A DNA stretch of 64,000 bases, from positions 124,001 to 188,000 of the forward strand of contig JAFWYE010000006.1 in the NCBI GenBank assembly GCA_017517765.1. Direction: 5' to 3'. The position numbers and the translations under genes are program-made. Under the pieces are notes generated by a model. The model saw nothing but the letters and a program-made list of their open reading frames with translations, was not told the DNA's origin and searched no databases. Positions within the stretch are counted from its first letter, which is position 1. The number at the start of each line of letters is the position of its first letter. The DNA comes from Bacilli bacterium. GTDB lineage: Bacteria; Bacillota_I; Bacilli_A; RFN20; DUOF01. Shown here one piece after another: positions 42,720 through 52,313 of the stretch.

Positions 42720-44496
42720 TTACACCACTCTCCTTTTTCTTCTTTGTACTTTGAGAGTAATATACTTCTTTATAAATCTCATTTGTTTTTAATAGTTCTT
42801 TATGCGTACCAATTGCATTAATTGTTCCATTCTCCATAATAATAATTTTATCAGCATCTTTAATAGAAGCTACCCTTTGAGCAATAATTATCTTTGTTGT
42901 CTCAGGCAAATAATCTTTCAATCCTTTTCTTATAAGGGCATCAGTTTTAGTATCAACAGCACTGGTAGAATCATCTAAAATTAAAACTTTAGGTTTCTTT
43001 AATAGGGCTCTAGCAATACACAATCTTTGTTTTTGACCTCCACTAACATTTGTTCCACCTTGTTCAATATAAGTATCATAACCATTTGTAAATTGAGAAA
43101 CAAAATCATGTGCTTGAGCAAGCTTACAAGCTTCAATCATCTCTTCATCACTTGCTTCTTTATTTCCCCATCTTAAATTTTCTTTAATAGTACCAGAAAA
43201 CAAAACATTCTTTTGAAGAACTACAGCAACTTGATTTCTTAAAGTAGTCAAATCATAATCCTTTACATTAACTCCACCAACTAATACTTCACCTTCACTA
43301 ACATCATATAGTCTAGAAATAAGTTGAATTAAAGTTGACTTACTAGAACCTGTTCCTCCTAAAATGCCTATAGTTTCTCCAGACTTAATAGTTAAATCAA
43401 TATCACTTAGAGCATATTTTTGAGCACTTCTAGCATATTTAAATGAGACATCCTTGAAAATAATTTCTCCATTTTTAACCTCATAAACAGGATTTTCTGG
43501 ATTAACAATTGTAGGTTTTTCATCTAAAATTTCTACTATTCTACTTGCACTCTCAGTAGATATTACAACAGTCAAAAATACAAAAGAGAACATCATAAGT
43601 GATGATAACATTTGCATTGTATAGGTAGTCAAACTAGTTAAATCACCTATATTCAAATCACTTGCTCCACTTTCAATAATAATTTTTGCCCCAAAAAATG
43701 AGACAAGAATCATACATGCATACATAGAAAATACCATTAAAGGATTATTCATACTCATGATTTTTTCTGCTTTTGTAAAATCATTTGCCACTTCACTATT
43801 AGCAGAATCAAATTTTTCCATTTCATAGTCTTCTCTAACATAGGCCTTAACAACCCTCATTGCCCTAACATTTTCTTGAACCGTATTATTCAATCTATCA
43901 TATTTTTTAAATACTTTTTTAAATAATGGATGTGCTTTAATAAAGATAAGATATAAACCTCCCGCCAAAATTGGAAGTATAATCAAGAAAATAAGTGGTA
44001 AAGTAGAATGATATGAAAAAGATATAGTCATAGAAAAAATAAGCAACAAAGGACTTCTAATAGCAGTTCTAATAATCATCATATATGATTGCCTTACGTT
44101 ACTTACATCAGTAGTCATTCTAGTAACTAAACTAGGAGCAGAGAACTTATCAATATTAGCAAAGCTATAATCTTGAACTTTATAATATAAATCATGTCTT
44201 AAATTCTTAGCAAACCCTGCACTTGCCCTACTAGCCATTCTTGCTGCCATAATCCCACAAAATAATGAAATAAAAGCCATTACTAAAAGTAAGATTCCAT
44301 AAATTATGATTTTCTTCATTAATTCTTCAGCATTAGCATTACTAGAAGTAAAATCTTGTAATGTATTTATAAATTTTGCAACAATAAAAGGAATAATACA
44401 CTCCATAATTACCTCAAATACAATAAATATAGGAGCTAAAATAGATTCCTTTTTATATTCTCTAACACTCTTTAAGAGTTGTTTTATAATGTGCAT
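42712..44496 (-). CDS. ABC exporter half-transporter (degenerate NBD)
   Basis: 594 residues. Six membrane helices are followed by the ATPase domain: Walker A ILGGTGSSKSTLIQL, signature VSGGQKQR, and Walker B KVLILDDSTSAVDTKT, in which the catalytic Glu is Asp. The H-loop is IIAQRVAS, with Gln for His. Thus this half carries the inactive ATP site while its partner carries the active one, a hallmark of heterodimeric exporters. RBS AGAGGTGATTAG. First gene of the pair. Confidence 0.94.
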   Translation of the reverse strand: MHIIKQLLKSVREYKKESILAPIFIVFEVIMECIIPFIVAKFINTLQDFTSSNANAEELMKKIIIYGILLLVMAFISLFCGIMAARMASRASAGFAKNLRHDLYYKVQDYSFANIDKFSAPSLVTRMTTDVSNVRQSYMMIIRTAIRSPLLLIFSMTISFSYHSTLPLIFLIILPILAGGLYLIFIKAHPLFKKVFKKYDRLNNTVQENVRAMRVVKAYVREDYEMEKFDSANSEVANDFTKAEKIMSMNNPLMVFSMYACMILVSFFGAKIIIESGASDLNIGDLTSLTTYTMQMLSSLMMFSFVFLTVVISTESASRIVEILDEKPTIVNPENPVYEVKNGEIIFKDVSFKYARSAQKYALSDIDLTIKSGETIGILGGTGSSKSTLIQLISRLYDVSEGEVLVGGVNVKDYDLTTLRNQVAVVLQKNVLFSGTIKENLRWGNKEASDEEMIEACKLAQAHDFVSQFTNGYDTYIEQGGTNVSGGQKQRLCIARALLKKPKVLILDDSTSAVDTKTDALIRKGLKDYLPETTKIIIAQRVASIKDADKIIIMENGTINAIGTHKELLKTNEIYKEVYYSQSTKKKKESGVNE

Positions 44497-44561
44497 CTAA
44501 TCACCTCTAACTACATTTATATATTGTATTGATGTAGAGGAAAAAAGTCCATATTTAATCA

Positions 44562-44588
44562 AAAAAAAAGGGCAATGCCCTTTTTATT
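44562..44588 (-). terminator. Terminator of the lipoprotein gene at 44584
   Basis: AAAAAGGGC (44565-44573) pairs with GCCCTTTTT (44577-44585), then T9 on the minus strand. Confidence 0.85.
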
Positions 44589-45258
44589 TATACGTAATTG
44601 TTAGAGTACATAGAGTACTTACTCTTTCCTCAGTATTTCCTCTTGTATCAATAACATATGTTCCAATCATTTCTAATTTTGCACTTGTAATTTTATTATC
44701 TCCATTAAGAACGATTGTTTGACGATATCTTTCTACTAAAGCAGCTCTATATTCAATAACAAATGTGATTTCATCTTTGAAAAGTTTTTTGCTAGCTTCA
44801 ATAGAAATATTTTCTTTATTCAAGAATGAATCAGCTGCATTATGTAAACCGATCAAATTGCTATATTTTCCATTAGTCATGTCACCATATGCATTAATAG
44901 GTTGTGTTTTGAATTCATCATAGAACTCATTTAACACATCATCATCAGCAATTGAATACTTAGTAAGAGCTGGTTCTTCAACATCATTTACTGTTTTAGT
45001 AAACATATATGCACCAGTGCCAACTAAGTTACTAGCGTCATAATTGTATACTGTAACTGTAGAATCGCTAAGAGAACGAGTAGTTACAGTCATTGTGAAA
45101 TTTTGTAAATCAGTTCCTTTTTGATAAATTGTGGTAGTTTCAAGAGCACGCACTGTCTCTACTATCTTTCTGTCATTTAGCGCACATGAACATCCTGCAC
45201 TTACAAATGTAGCAAGAGCAACTAATGCAACGCTTAAAATTTTAAATATATTTTTCAT
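44584..45258 (-). CDS. Lipoprotein of unknown function
   Basis: 224 residues from the ATG at 45258 (RBS GAGGTG). MKNIFKILSVALVALATFVSAGCSC is a lipoprotein signal with lipobox SAGC, so the mature protein should be membrane-anchored outside the cell. The mature region is beta-rich with ordinary composition; its Tyr-rich stretch FVIEYRAALVERYRQTIVLNGDNKITSAKLEMIGTYVID is not assigned. It resembles the lipoprotein at 50627 in its GCSC start, but not elsewhere. It lies downstream of engB on the same strand. Confidence 0.75.
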   Translation of the reverse strand: MKNIFKILSVALVALATFVSAGCSCALNDRKIVETVRALETTTIYQKGTDLQNFTMTVTTRSLSDSTVTVYNYDASNLVGTGAYMFTKTVNDVEEPALTKYSIADDDVLNEFYDEFKTQPINAYGDMTNGKYSNLIGLHNAADSFLNKENISIEASKKLFKDEITFVIEYRAALVERYRQTIVLNGDNKITSAKLEMIGTYVIDTRGNTEERVSTLCTLTITYK

Positions 45259-45311
45259 AACTAACACCTCGCTAATTAAATATTAACACATATTTACTTT
45301 AATAATCAATA

Positions 45312-45899
45312 TTAACTACACATCAATGAGTTAATATAGTTGACTAATTCTTCAATATTTGATTTATCTAAAGAACTAGTTAAAAAGATTTTTATATCTC
45401 CAACATCTTTAAATACATCAACAATATTCTTTTTATATTCATTTTTCATTTTTTGATTAAGCTTATCCGCTTTTGTAGCAACAACAATGATTTCTTTATT
45501 TGCTTCAATAAGCATATTAAAGCAATCAATATCATCATCACTAAGCTTATGTCTTGAATCAACAAGTAAAACGAATGCTTCTACATTTTTTCTTTCTTTG
45601 ATATATTCATTCATCATCTTAGAAAACAATCTATCTGCTTCCATTGAATTCTTATGATATCCATAACCAGGAGCATCAACAAGTCTAAATTTATTATCTA
45701 CATCAAAGAAATTAATTAGTTTTGTACAACCAGGAGTAGATGAAACTCTAGCCATTTTTTTGTTGTTGGTTAAAGCATTAAGTAAGCTTGATTTACCTAC
45801 GTTACTTTTCCCTAGAAAACATATTTCTTTTACATCATCATCAGGCCATTGTTTCTTACTAGGAGCACTAAGTATAAAAGTCACATTATTTAGTGGCAC
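45312..45899 (-). CDS. engB: Ribosome biogenesis GTPase YsxC/EngB
   Basis: 195 residues, the normal size. G motifs: GKSNVGKS (30-37, G1), SSTPGCT (G2), DAPGYG (75-80, G3), ATKADK (G4) and a C-terminal TSS (G5). It is needed for late 50S assembly. Its start lies inside the end of lon (14-bp overlap), and the lon-engB order is that of Bacillus (lonA-ysxC), which helps place the organism among Bacilli. Confidence 0.96.
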   Translation of the reverse strand: MPLNNVTFILSAPSKKQWPDDDVKEICFLGKSNVGKSSLLNALTNNKKMARVSSTPGCTKLINFFDVDNKFRLVDAPGYGYHKNSMEADRLFSKMMNEYIKERKNVEAFVLLVDSRHKLSDDDIDCFNMLIEANKEIIVVATKADKLNQKMKNEYKKNIVDVFKDVGDIKIFLTSSLDKSNIEELVNYINSLMCS

Positions 45900-48240
45900 T
45901 TAAAGCACCTTCTTTAATAAGAGCAACATTTAAAACATCATCCACTTTACTAGCAAATAATATCTTAACGTTATCTTTAACTAGATCAGGTATTTCATCT
46001 AAATCTTTCTCATTTTCTTTAGGTATTACAATTGTTTTAATACCACTTCTATGAGCACTTATTGATTTTTCCTTTAAACCCCCAATAGCAAGAACATTAC
46101 CTCTTAAAGTTACCTCTCCAGTCATAGCAACATCGCATCTTACAGGAGTATTACTTAAAGCACTTACTAATGCAGTAGTCATAGTAACTCCTGCACTTGG
46201 ACCATCCTTAGGAACTGCTCCCTCAGGAACATGAACATGAATATCAATTTTATCAAACATTGTTTCATCAATGTTATATTTTTTAGCATTAGCCTTAACA
46301 TAATCAAGGGCAATTTTAGCACTTTCCTTCATTACATCACCCAAATTACCCGTTAAAATAAGGTTTCCTTTACCGGCAAAGTAATTAACTTCTATAGGAA
46401 TTAAGTCCCCTCCAAATTCAGTATAAGCAAGGCCATTTACAAGACCAACTTCATCATTTTTTTCCTTCTTGATATAATCATATTTCTCTTTACCTAAGAA
46501 TTCTTTAACCTTGTTAATATCAACTAAAGTAGCAATTCTCTTTTTAGATTTCATATGATTAGAAATGATTTTTCTACAAATTTCTGCTATTAGTCTTTCA
46601 AGTTCTCTTACGCCACTCTCTCTAGTATAATATCTAATCATATGTAAGATTGCTTCATCACTAAATGTTACCTTTTTGCCATCTAATTTATGAGCTTTTA
46701 ATTGTTTGACAACTAAATGATCTTTTGCAATATATAGCTTTTCAACTTCAGTATAAGAAGACAATTGAATAATTTCTAATCTATCTCTTAGTGGACCAGG
46801 AATCTTAGATAAGTTATTAGCAGTAGCAATAAATAACACTCTAGATAAATCATATGGTTCTTCAATATAGTTATCTACAAACATTGTATTTTGCTCAGGA
46901 TCTAATACTTCTAACATTGCACTTGAAGGATCACCATGATATGCATCTTGACCAAGCTTATCAATTTCATCAAGAACAAATACAGGATTAACTACCTTAG
47001 CTTTTTTCATGCCTTGCATAATCTTACCAGGCATTGCACCAATATAAGTTCTTCTGTGTCCTCTTATCTCACTTTCATCATGAACTCCACCTAAACTCAT
47101 CTTTACAAAATTTCTATTTAGGGCTCTAGCAATTGAAAGCGCAAGAGAAGTTTTACCAACTCCTGGAGGCCCAGCAAAACATAAAATTGGAGCTTTATCA
47201 CTTTCAGTATATTTCTTTACTGACAAATACTCTAAAATTCTATTTTTTGGCTTTTCTAAACCATAGTGATCAGCATTTAATACTTCTTCTACATGAGGAA
47301 TTGTAAAATCATCTTCACTTTCAGTAAACCAAGGAGTATTAATCATTGTATCAATATATGTTCTAATCATTGAATACTCAGGTGAAGCAGTTGGAGTTAA
47401 CTCTAACTTTTTAATCTCATTTAAAAGCTTTTCTTTTATATGTTCTGGATAAGGATTATTATTTAAAGTTTCTCTTAACTTTTCAATATCAGTATCCTTA
47501 TCTGCTATATCACCAAGTTCTTCTTTTATAACTCTTAATTTTTCTTTTAAGATATATTCTTTTTGACCTTTTTCAATTCTATCTCTAACCTTAATATCAA
47601 TTTCTTTTTCTATTTCTTTTACTCTATTCTCATATGTCATTTTTTCAATAACAATTTCAATTTTTTCATTAATATCATCGCATTCTAAAATATGTTGTTT
47701 TGTATTTCTATCAACATCTAAATAATAAGCAACAACATTAACTAAATAGTTACTACTAACTCCTTTTGAAAAAGTAGAAACTACACTACTAGGAATATTA
47801 GTTAAAGTAGATTGATTAGATTGAATTAGATTGCATAAAGTTCTAACTAGTGCAGCTTCTTTTACTTTGTCGCTACTAGTTTCATTACTAACAGTAGCAT
47901 TGGCAAATAATCCAGCAACATTATCAGAAATAACAGAATCTAATATAACTCTATTAAGACCCCTGATAGTAATCTTACTAGATCCATCAGGGTTCTTTCT
48001 ATATGAAGTTATTTGGCACAAGCACCCTATCTTATATATATTATTGAAACTCACATCATCACTTTTTGAATTAATAAGCGAAGATAAAATAATATAACTA
48101 TCATGGTTTGCTTGGGCACTTTCTACTGCATGAGCACTATCTGCTCTTACAATATCAAGAGAAGCACTATTATATGGAAGCATAATAAAGCCCCTAGTTG
48201 CTATTAAAGGCAATGAAACTTTATCAAAATTATTCTCCAT
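45886..48240 (-). CDS. lon: ATP-dependent protease Lon
   Basis: 784 residues. Order of domains: N-terminal substrate-binding domain (1-210, beginning LPLIATRGFIMLPYNSASLDI), coiled-coil linker, AAA+ module with Walker A GPPGVGKTS (near 360), Walker B FVLDEIDKLG and sensor residues, and the protease domain with PKDGPSAGV (catalytic Ser) and GLKEKSISAHRSG (catalytic Lys). All catalytic residues are present. It degrades misfolded and regulatory proteins. It follows tig by 18 bp, so both are in one operon. Confidence 0.97.
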   Translation of the reverse strand: MENNFDKVSLPLIATRGFIMLPYNSASLDIVRADSAHAVESAQANHDSYIILSSLINSKSDDVSFNNIYKIGCLCQITSYRKNPDGSSKITIRGLNRVILDSVISDNVAGLFANATVSNETSSDKVKEAALVRTLCNLIQSNQSTLTNIPSSVVSTFSKGVSSNYLVNVVAYYLDVDRNTKQHILECDDINEKIEIVIEKMTYENRVKEIEKEIDIKVRDRIEKGQKEYILKEKLRVIKEELGDIADKDTDIEKLRETLNNNPYPEHIKEKLLNEIKKLELTPTASPEYSMIRTYIDTMINTPWFTESEDDFTIPHVEEVLNADHYGLEKPKNRILEYLSVKKYTESDKAPILCFAGPPGVGKTSLALSIARALNRNFVKMSLGGVHDESEIRGHRRTYIGAMPGKIMQGMKKAKVVNPVFVLDEIDKLGQDAYHGDPSSAMLEVLDPEQNTMFVDNYIEEPYDLSRVLFIATANNLSKIPGPLRDRLEIIQLSSYTEVEKLYIAKDHLVVKQLKAHKLDGKKVTFSDEAILHMIRYYTRESGVRELERLIAEICRKIISNHMKSKKRIATLVDINKVKEFLGKEKYDYIKKEKNDEVGLVNGLAYTEFGGDLIPIEVNYFAGKGNLILTGNLGDVMKESAKIALDYVKANAKKYNIDETMFDKIDIHVHVPEGAVPKDGPSAGVTMTTALVSALSNTPVRCDVAMTGEVTLRGNVLAIGGLKEKSISAHRSGIKTIVIPKENEKDLDEIPDLVKDNVKILFASKVDDVLNVALIKEGALSATK

Positions 48241-48258
48241 AAAATCCCTCCTTATCTA

Positions 48259-49539
48259 TTAAATATTATTCTCTTTTTTAAGGAAATCACTAACTTTTCT
48301 CATTAAGATATCGCTAGCTAAAGCATCTAATCTATTTTCTAATGCTTTTTTAACATCTTCAACACTCATACCATATTGGCTTGCCATCTCACTATAAGCA
48401 TTTTCTAAATCAGTTTCTTCAACTTTTAGATTTTCTTTTCTAGCAATTTCATACATAGTGAATGTATATTTCAAATTCTTTAAGCAATCTGCTTCTAATT
48501 TCTTATGTAAATCTTCATATGTCATATTTAGCATACCTAAATAGTTATCTAGAGTTAAACCTTGAGAAGATAATCTAGATTCAATGTTATGAATATTATG
48601 ATGAACTTCTTCTTCAACTAATTCATTAGCAATTTCATAAGTAGAACTTTCAATAATAGTATCTACTAACTTATTATAAGCTTCATTATTAGCTTCAGTT
48701 TCTTTTCTAGTTTGAATCTCATTTTTGTAATAAGTCTTTAGTTGATCTAAAGTCTCAACATTATCTAAATTAGCATCTAGAGCTAATTCATCATTAATTT
48801 CAGGTAATACTTTAGTTTTAATAGCTTTAACAGTTACTTTAAATACTGCAGCTTTTCCTTTTAAATTCTCTACATAATTTTCAGGGAAAGTAACATTGAT
48901 GTCTTTTGTTTCATTAACATTCATACCAATAATTTGATCTTCAAATCCAGGAATAAATGTATTAGAACCAATAGTTAAATCATAATCAGTTCCTTTACCG
49001 CCATCAAAAGCAACACCATCAACGAAACCTTCAAAATCGATAGTAGCGATATCACCACTTACAACACTTCCAGTTTCTTTAACTACAACTTCAGCATTTC
49101 TTTCTTGTAATTTTTTAATTTCAGTTTCAATTTCGCTTTCAGTTACAGCAATTGTTGCTTTTTCTACTTTTAATCCTTTGTATTCTTTAATTTCAACTTT
49201 AGGTTCACCAACAACTGTGATATCACACTCTACTTCTTCCATAGTAACTTTTTTGATATCAACTCTTGGTTGAACTATAGGTTTTAAATTATTGTCAGAA
49301 AGAACCTTAGCATAATTATCATTTAAGAAATAATTGATTGCTTCATTAAATACATCTTCTAACTTAATTTTGCTTCTTAGCATTTCTTTAGGAGCTTTAC
49401 CTTTTCTAAATCCTGGTAAGCTAACCTTAGTTTCTAACTTGCTATAAGCTTTTTCTATTTTGCTAGTCCATTCTTCATTACTAGCCTTTAAAGTAACAAT
49501 AGTTTTACAATTTTCTAATGTTTGAATGTTTGTTTCCAT
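48259..49539 (-). CDS. tig: Trigger factor
   Basis: 426 residues, the normal length. The ribosome-binding signature PGFRKGKAPKEML (about 40-52) is clear, followed by the FKBP-type prolyl isomerase domain (VSGDIATIDFEGFVDGVAFDGGKGTDYDLTIGSNTFIPGFEDQIIGM) and the helical C-terminal arms. It chaperones nascent chains at the ribosomal exit. The RBS is AAAGGAGAAATATAAA. Its promoter overlaps the terminator hairpin of the gene on its right. Confidence 0.97.
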   Translation of the reverse strand: METNIQTLENCKTIVTLKASNEEWTSKIEKAYSKLETKVSLPGFRKGKAPKEMLRSKIKLEDVFNEAINYFLNDNYAKVLSDNNLKPIVQPRVDIKKVTMEEVECDITVVGEPKVEIKEYKGLKVEKATIAVTESEIETEIKKLQERNAEVVVKETGSVVSGDIATIDFEGFVDGVAFDGGKGTDYDLTIGSNTFIPGFEDQIIGMNVNETKDINVTFPENYVENLKGKAAVFKVTVKAIKTKVLPEINDELALDANLDNVETLDQLKTYYKNEIQTRKETEANNEAYNKLVDTIIESSTYEIANELVEEEVHHNIHNIESRLSSQGLTLDNYLGMLNMTYEDLHKKLEADCLKNLKYTFTMYEIARKENLKVEETDLENAYSEMASQYGMSVEDVKKALENRLDALASDILMRKVSDFLKKENNI

Positions 49540-49572
49540 TTTATATTTCTCCTTTACAACACATACTGTTTA

Positions 49573-49601
49573 ATTATAGCAAATAAAAACTGCAAGTTCA
49601 A
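49573..49601 (-). promoter_or_regulatory. Promoter of the tig-lon-engB operon
   Basis: TTGAAC (49601-49596), 17-bp spacer, TATAAT (49578-49573). The -35 lies inside the terminator hairpin of the upstream gene. Confidence 0.7.
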
Positions 49602-49621
49602 TTATATTGAACAAGCAGTTT
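49587..49621 (-). terminator. Terminator before tig
   Basis: AAACTGC and GCAGTTT at the base, with TTCAA/TTGAA in the upper stem (49587-49601 with 49607-49621), then TTTTTATTT on the minus strand. It overlaps the stop codon of the 49602 gene. Confidence 0.85.
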
Positions 49622-50471
49622 GTAATAGATTTAAAATTTCTTCTTGATTATGGTTATCTATATTATAGATAAGAGATAATTTTTCATCCTCATCCCCATA
49701 CATTTTAAGTGAATATAAATGTATACAATATGCAATAAAACCATATTCTTTTTCTTTAACTTTACGCGGATATATTTCACTTAAATATAACATTAAATTT
49801 TCTGAGGCTAAATTCATTAGATTTGGATTTTGTTTTCCTATGTTATCTTCTAATATTTTCTTTAAAATAGCATAGTCTTCACTTTCCAAAACATTTTCAC
49901 TAGTGACAGGATTTATATAAATCTTTTTCCCAGCATTTACTAATTCAAATTCTTTATTTACACCTTGACTTCTTAAAGCATCGATTAGCATAACTTTAAA
50001 TATATTTCTAATCTTTCTTTTAAAGAAGATTTGAATAGAATCTAAGAAATCTCTAATATTTAATTTACACATTTCTACAATTGCTAAAATGATAATATTT
50101 TTATCAGTATTAGTTTCTAAAATTTCTCTTATTTTATCTCTAGATAAAACAAATTCCTTAGTTTCTTTTTCCTTATATGCAAGTTCTGCATAAATTTCCT
50201 TAAACCTATCTTCATATAATGCAGGAATATATGGCATAGATAATTCTTCTTTAACTATTTTAAGTGCTTTTTCTTTATTTTTAGCCTTTATTAATGAATA
50301 CAAATAAATAATCATTACATCATAAAATTTACTAGAAAAAGCTGACAATTTCTTTTCAATATATAACACACATTGAACATATTTTTGTTCGTTATACATC
50401 TTTTGAAATTCATCAAGTAAAATATTTTCATCTTGGCAATTTAAAATTTTATCATCAAATACAAACTCCAT
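49602..50471 (-). CDS. Hypothetical protein, about 289 aa, helical repeat-like
   Basis: The start is the ATG at 50471 (RBS TGGAGGAATT, inside the tRNA-proximal leader); a frame 14 codons longer would run toward the tRNA. The product is all-helical (KMYNEQKYVQCVLYIEKKLSAFSSKFYDVMIIYLYSLIKA), with possible TPR-like pairs, and no membrane segment. It has no catalytic motif. Not recognised. It lies between the tRNA-Arg gene and tig, on the same strand. Confidence 0.65.
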   Translation of the reverse strand: MEFVFDDKILNCQDENILLDEFQKMYNEQKYVQCVLYIEKKLSAFSSKFYDVMIIYLYSLIKAKNKEKALKIVKEELSMPYIPALYEDRFKEIYAELAYKEKETKEFVLSRDKIREILETNTDKNIIILAIVEMCKLNIRDFLDSIQIFFKRKIRNIFKVMLIDALRSQGVNKEFELVNAGKKIYINPVTSENVLESEDYAILKKILEDNIGKQNPNLMNLASENLMLYLSEIYPRKVKEKEYGFIAYCIHLYSLKMYGDEDEKLSLIYNIDNHNQEEILNLLQTACSI

Positions 50472-50504
50472 AATTCCTCCATAAAAACTTTTTCTTAATA
50501 AAAA

Positions 50505-50581
50505 TGGTGTCAACGAAGGGATTCGAACCCATGACCTACGGCTTAGAAGGCCGTTGCTCTATCCAACTGAGCTACGTTGAC
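50505..50581 (-). tRNA. tRNA-Arg (anticodon UCU)
   Basis: A 77-nt cloverleaf with the CCA end encoded. The acceptor stem GTCAACG/CGTTGAC is perfect, the D arm is GCTC/GAGC, the anticodon stem ACGGC/GCCGT encloses CTTCTAA (anticodon TCT), and the T arm contains GGTTCGAATCC. It reads AGA codons, the main Arg codon in such AT-rich genes. Confidence 0.97.
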
Positions 50582-50592
50582 ACACGAGAATT

Positions 50593-50620
50593 ATTATATC
50601 AAGTTTTTTACAAAATACAA
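50593..50620 (-). promoter_or_regulatory. Promoter of tRNA-Arg
   Basis: TTGTAT (50620-50615), 16-bp spacer, TATAAT (50598-50593), 12 bp before the tRNA 5' end. Confidence 0.65.
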
Positions 50621-50626
50621 GTAAAA

Positions 50627-51370
50627 TTAATCAATATTTCCATCTATATAACTCTCTAGCTCTGTTGGAAAAGATATTACAACTTTATCAGAACCATAAT
50701 TTTTAAAATGATAACTGATTGTTGTAGTAGTAGTTTGCCCAGGTATTGTATAAGATAAACCTACAATATTACCATCACCACTAATAATAAGTTCATAGTC
50801 TATTTTCTCATTACCTTGACAATTTTCATAGCTTGGACATGCAGCAGTATATGTTGCAATAGCTTCATCTTCAACTTTTTCAATTACAAATCCATTTACA
50901 TCTTCAATATCTATAATTGGTGCGATATTAGTAGGCATTGCTATTCTACATGCAGTTGTAGAACAGTTATGAATATTGAAATATTCATCATATTCCATAC
51001 TTTCCTTTATTCTATCTTCACTTAATCCAGCAATTATTTTCTTTCTATATAAAGTATTAGAAATTGAACTATAGTAATATTCTAAAGTAGAACGGTTATC
51101 AGCAGCCACATAATCCTTAATAAGATACCTAGACTCCATTACTTCTCCACTTCTATTTGTATCAAAAACAAAAGTTCCTTCAACAACTGTTTTTGTATAT
51201 GAAGAAGGATCATCATTGGCAGTTATTTTTTCTATTCTTTCAAAATCTATAGCATCGGTTGTGTTAAAGTTTGTTATTGCATTTTTATATGTAGTCTCAT
51301 TAACTCTTCCACAACTACAACCACAAACTATTAAAGCAAGTGCTAAAGATAATATTCCTTTTAATTTCAT
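50627..51370 (-). CDS. Lipoprotein of unknown function
   Basis: 247 residues. MKLKGILSLALALIVCGCSCGR is a lipoprotein signal (likely lipobox IVCGC or VCGC; several Cys nearby). The mature protein is beta-rich, with TTACRIAMPT and CPSYENCQG cysteines that could pair outside the cell. It starts 3 bp after the end of the 51373 gene. A two-Cys loop and Thr/Tyr-rich strands are visible, but the family is not recognised. Confidence 0.78.
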   Translation of the reverse strand: MKLKGILSLALALIVCGCSCGRVNETTYKNAITNFNTTDAIDFERIEKITANDDPSSYTKTVVEGTFVFDTNRSGEVMESRYLIKDYVAADNRSTLEYYYSSISNTLYRKKIIAGLSEDRIKESMEYDEYFNIHNCSTTACRIAMPTNIAPIIDIEDVNGFVIEKVEDEAIATYTAACPSYENCQGNEKIDYELIISGDGNIVGLSYTIPGQTTTTTISYHFKNYGSDKVVISFPTELESYIDGNID

Positions 51371-51372
51371 AT

Positions 51373-52257
51373 TTACTCCTCCTTTTTAATTGCAATTTCA
51401 GCAAGAGCAAATGCAGAATCTGTAACTACTTTGATTTGGCTCCAAAGCTCTTCAGTATAATAACTTTCACTTACATATTCAAATTGAGTAATACCTCTTT
51501 TAACTATAGCAACGTGAATTTTAGATAATCTAAGTAGGTCTATACCTAAATCTTCATAATAGGCTTTTGTATCAGCACTAGCCTTTTCCATACATCTAAG
51601 TGCCTCTAATAGAGTATAAGAAACAGCATCCATACAAGCTCTATCAGCACAGAACTTTCTAAACTCATCTATTTCACATCTTTGAAGGTGATAATCCATT
51701 CTCTCTACATAATCAAGTAGCATTAATATGTCTTTAATCATATTAACATTACCATCTTCTACTCTTGCACTAAGTTTCTTTCGAGTAGTTTCTAGAGATA
51801 TACTGCTATTAAAAGTAATTCCTCTGATAATAGTTTTAAACTTAGCATTAGCTAAGATATCTTCTTTAATATCACTTTGATAACCTAAAATATCAGAGAA
51901 AACTTTTTCCATATTTTTAATAACAATGTCGTTAAATGGTATAAATGGTTTACTTTTTATTTCCCCAGGAGCAATAACAATAATTCCTAAGCTTTGCAAT
52001 AATTTAATATGAGATCCTGGAAGTAGGCTTAATAATTTTCTTATTTGTAAAATATTATTTAAACATGCATCACTAAAAGTAGGATCCTTTCCTGCACCAT
52101 CTTTAATACTTTCATAGCCAAAAATATAGAGATAGCTTTTAATTTTAGTAAGCAAGTCATTACATCTAGAGACAATAACTTTATCATCATAACTCCAATT
52201 TTCAAACATACCCTTTAAATTTTTGTCCTTCAATAGGTAACCATACAAATCTTCCAT
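51373..52257 (-). CDS. Hypothetical helical protein, 294 aa
   Basis: The ATG at 52257 follows AGGAGAGATAGTG, with a GTG one codon earlier. All-helical, no membrane segment, few Trp. Segments such as YLKDKNLKGMFENWSYDDKVIVSRCND and ALRCMEKASADTKAYYEDLGIDLLRL suggest a helical bundle. I do not recognise it. It is followed 2 bp later by the lipoprotein gene, so the pair may form a cytoplasm-to-envelope unit. Confidence 0.65.
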   Translation of the reverse strand: MEDLYGYLLKDKNLKGMFENWSYDDKVIVSRCNDLLTKIKSYLYIFGYESIKDGAGKDPTFSDACLNNILQIRKLLSLLPGSHIKLLQSLGIIVIAPGEIKSKPFIPFNDIVIKNMEKVFSDILGYQSDIKEDILANAKFKTIIRGITFNSSISLETTRKKLSARVEDGNVNMIKDILMLLDYVERMDYHLQRCEIDEFRKFCADRACMDAVSYTLLEALRCMEKASADTKAYYEDLGIDLLRLSKIHVAIVKRGITQFEYVSESYYTEELWSQIKVVTDSAFALAEIAIKKEE

Positions 52258-52313
52258 CACTATCTCTCCTCACTCATTAATTATAGCTAAAAACAATCTT
52301 TAATAATAGAGTT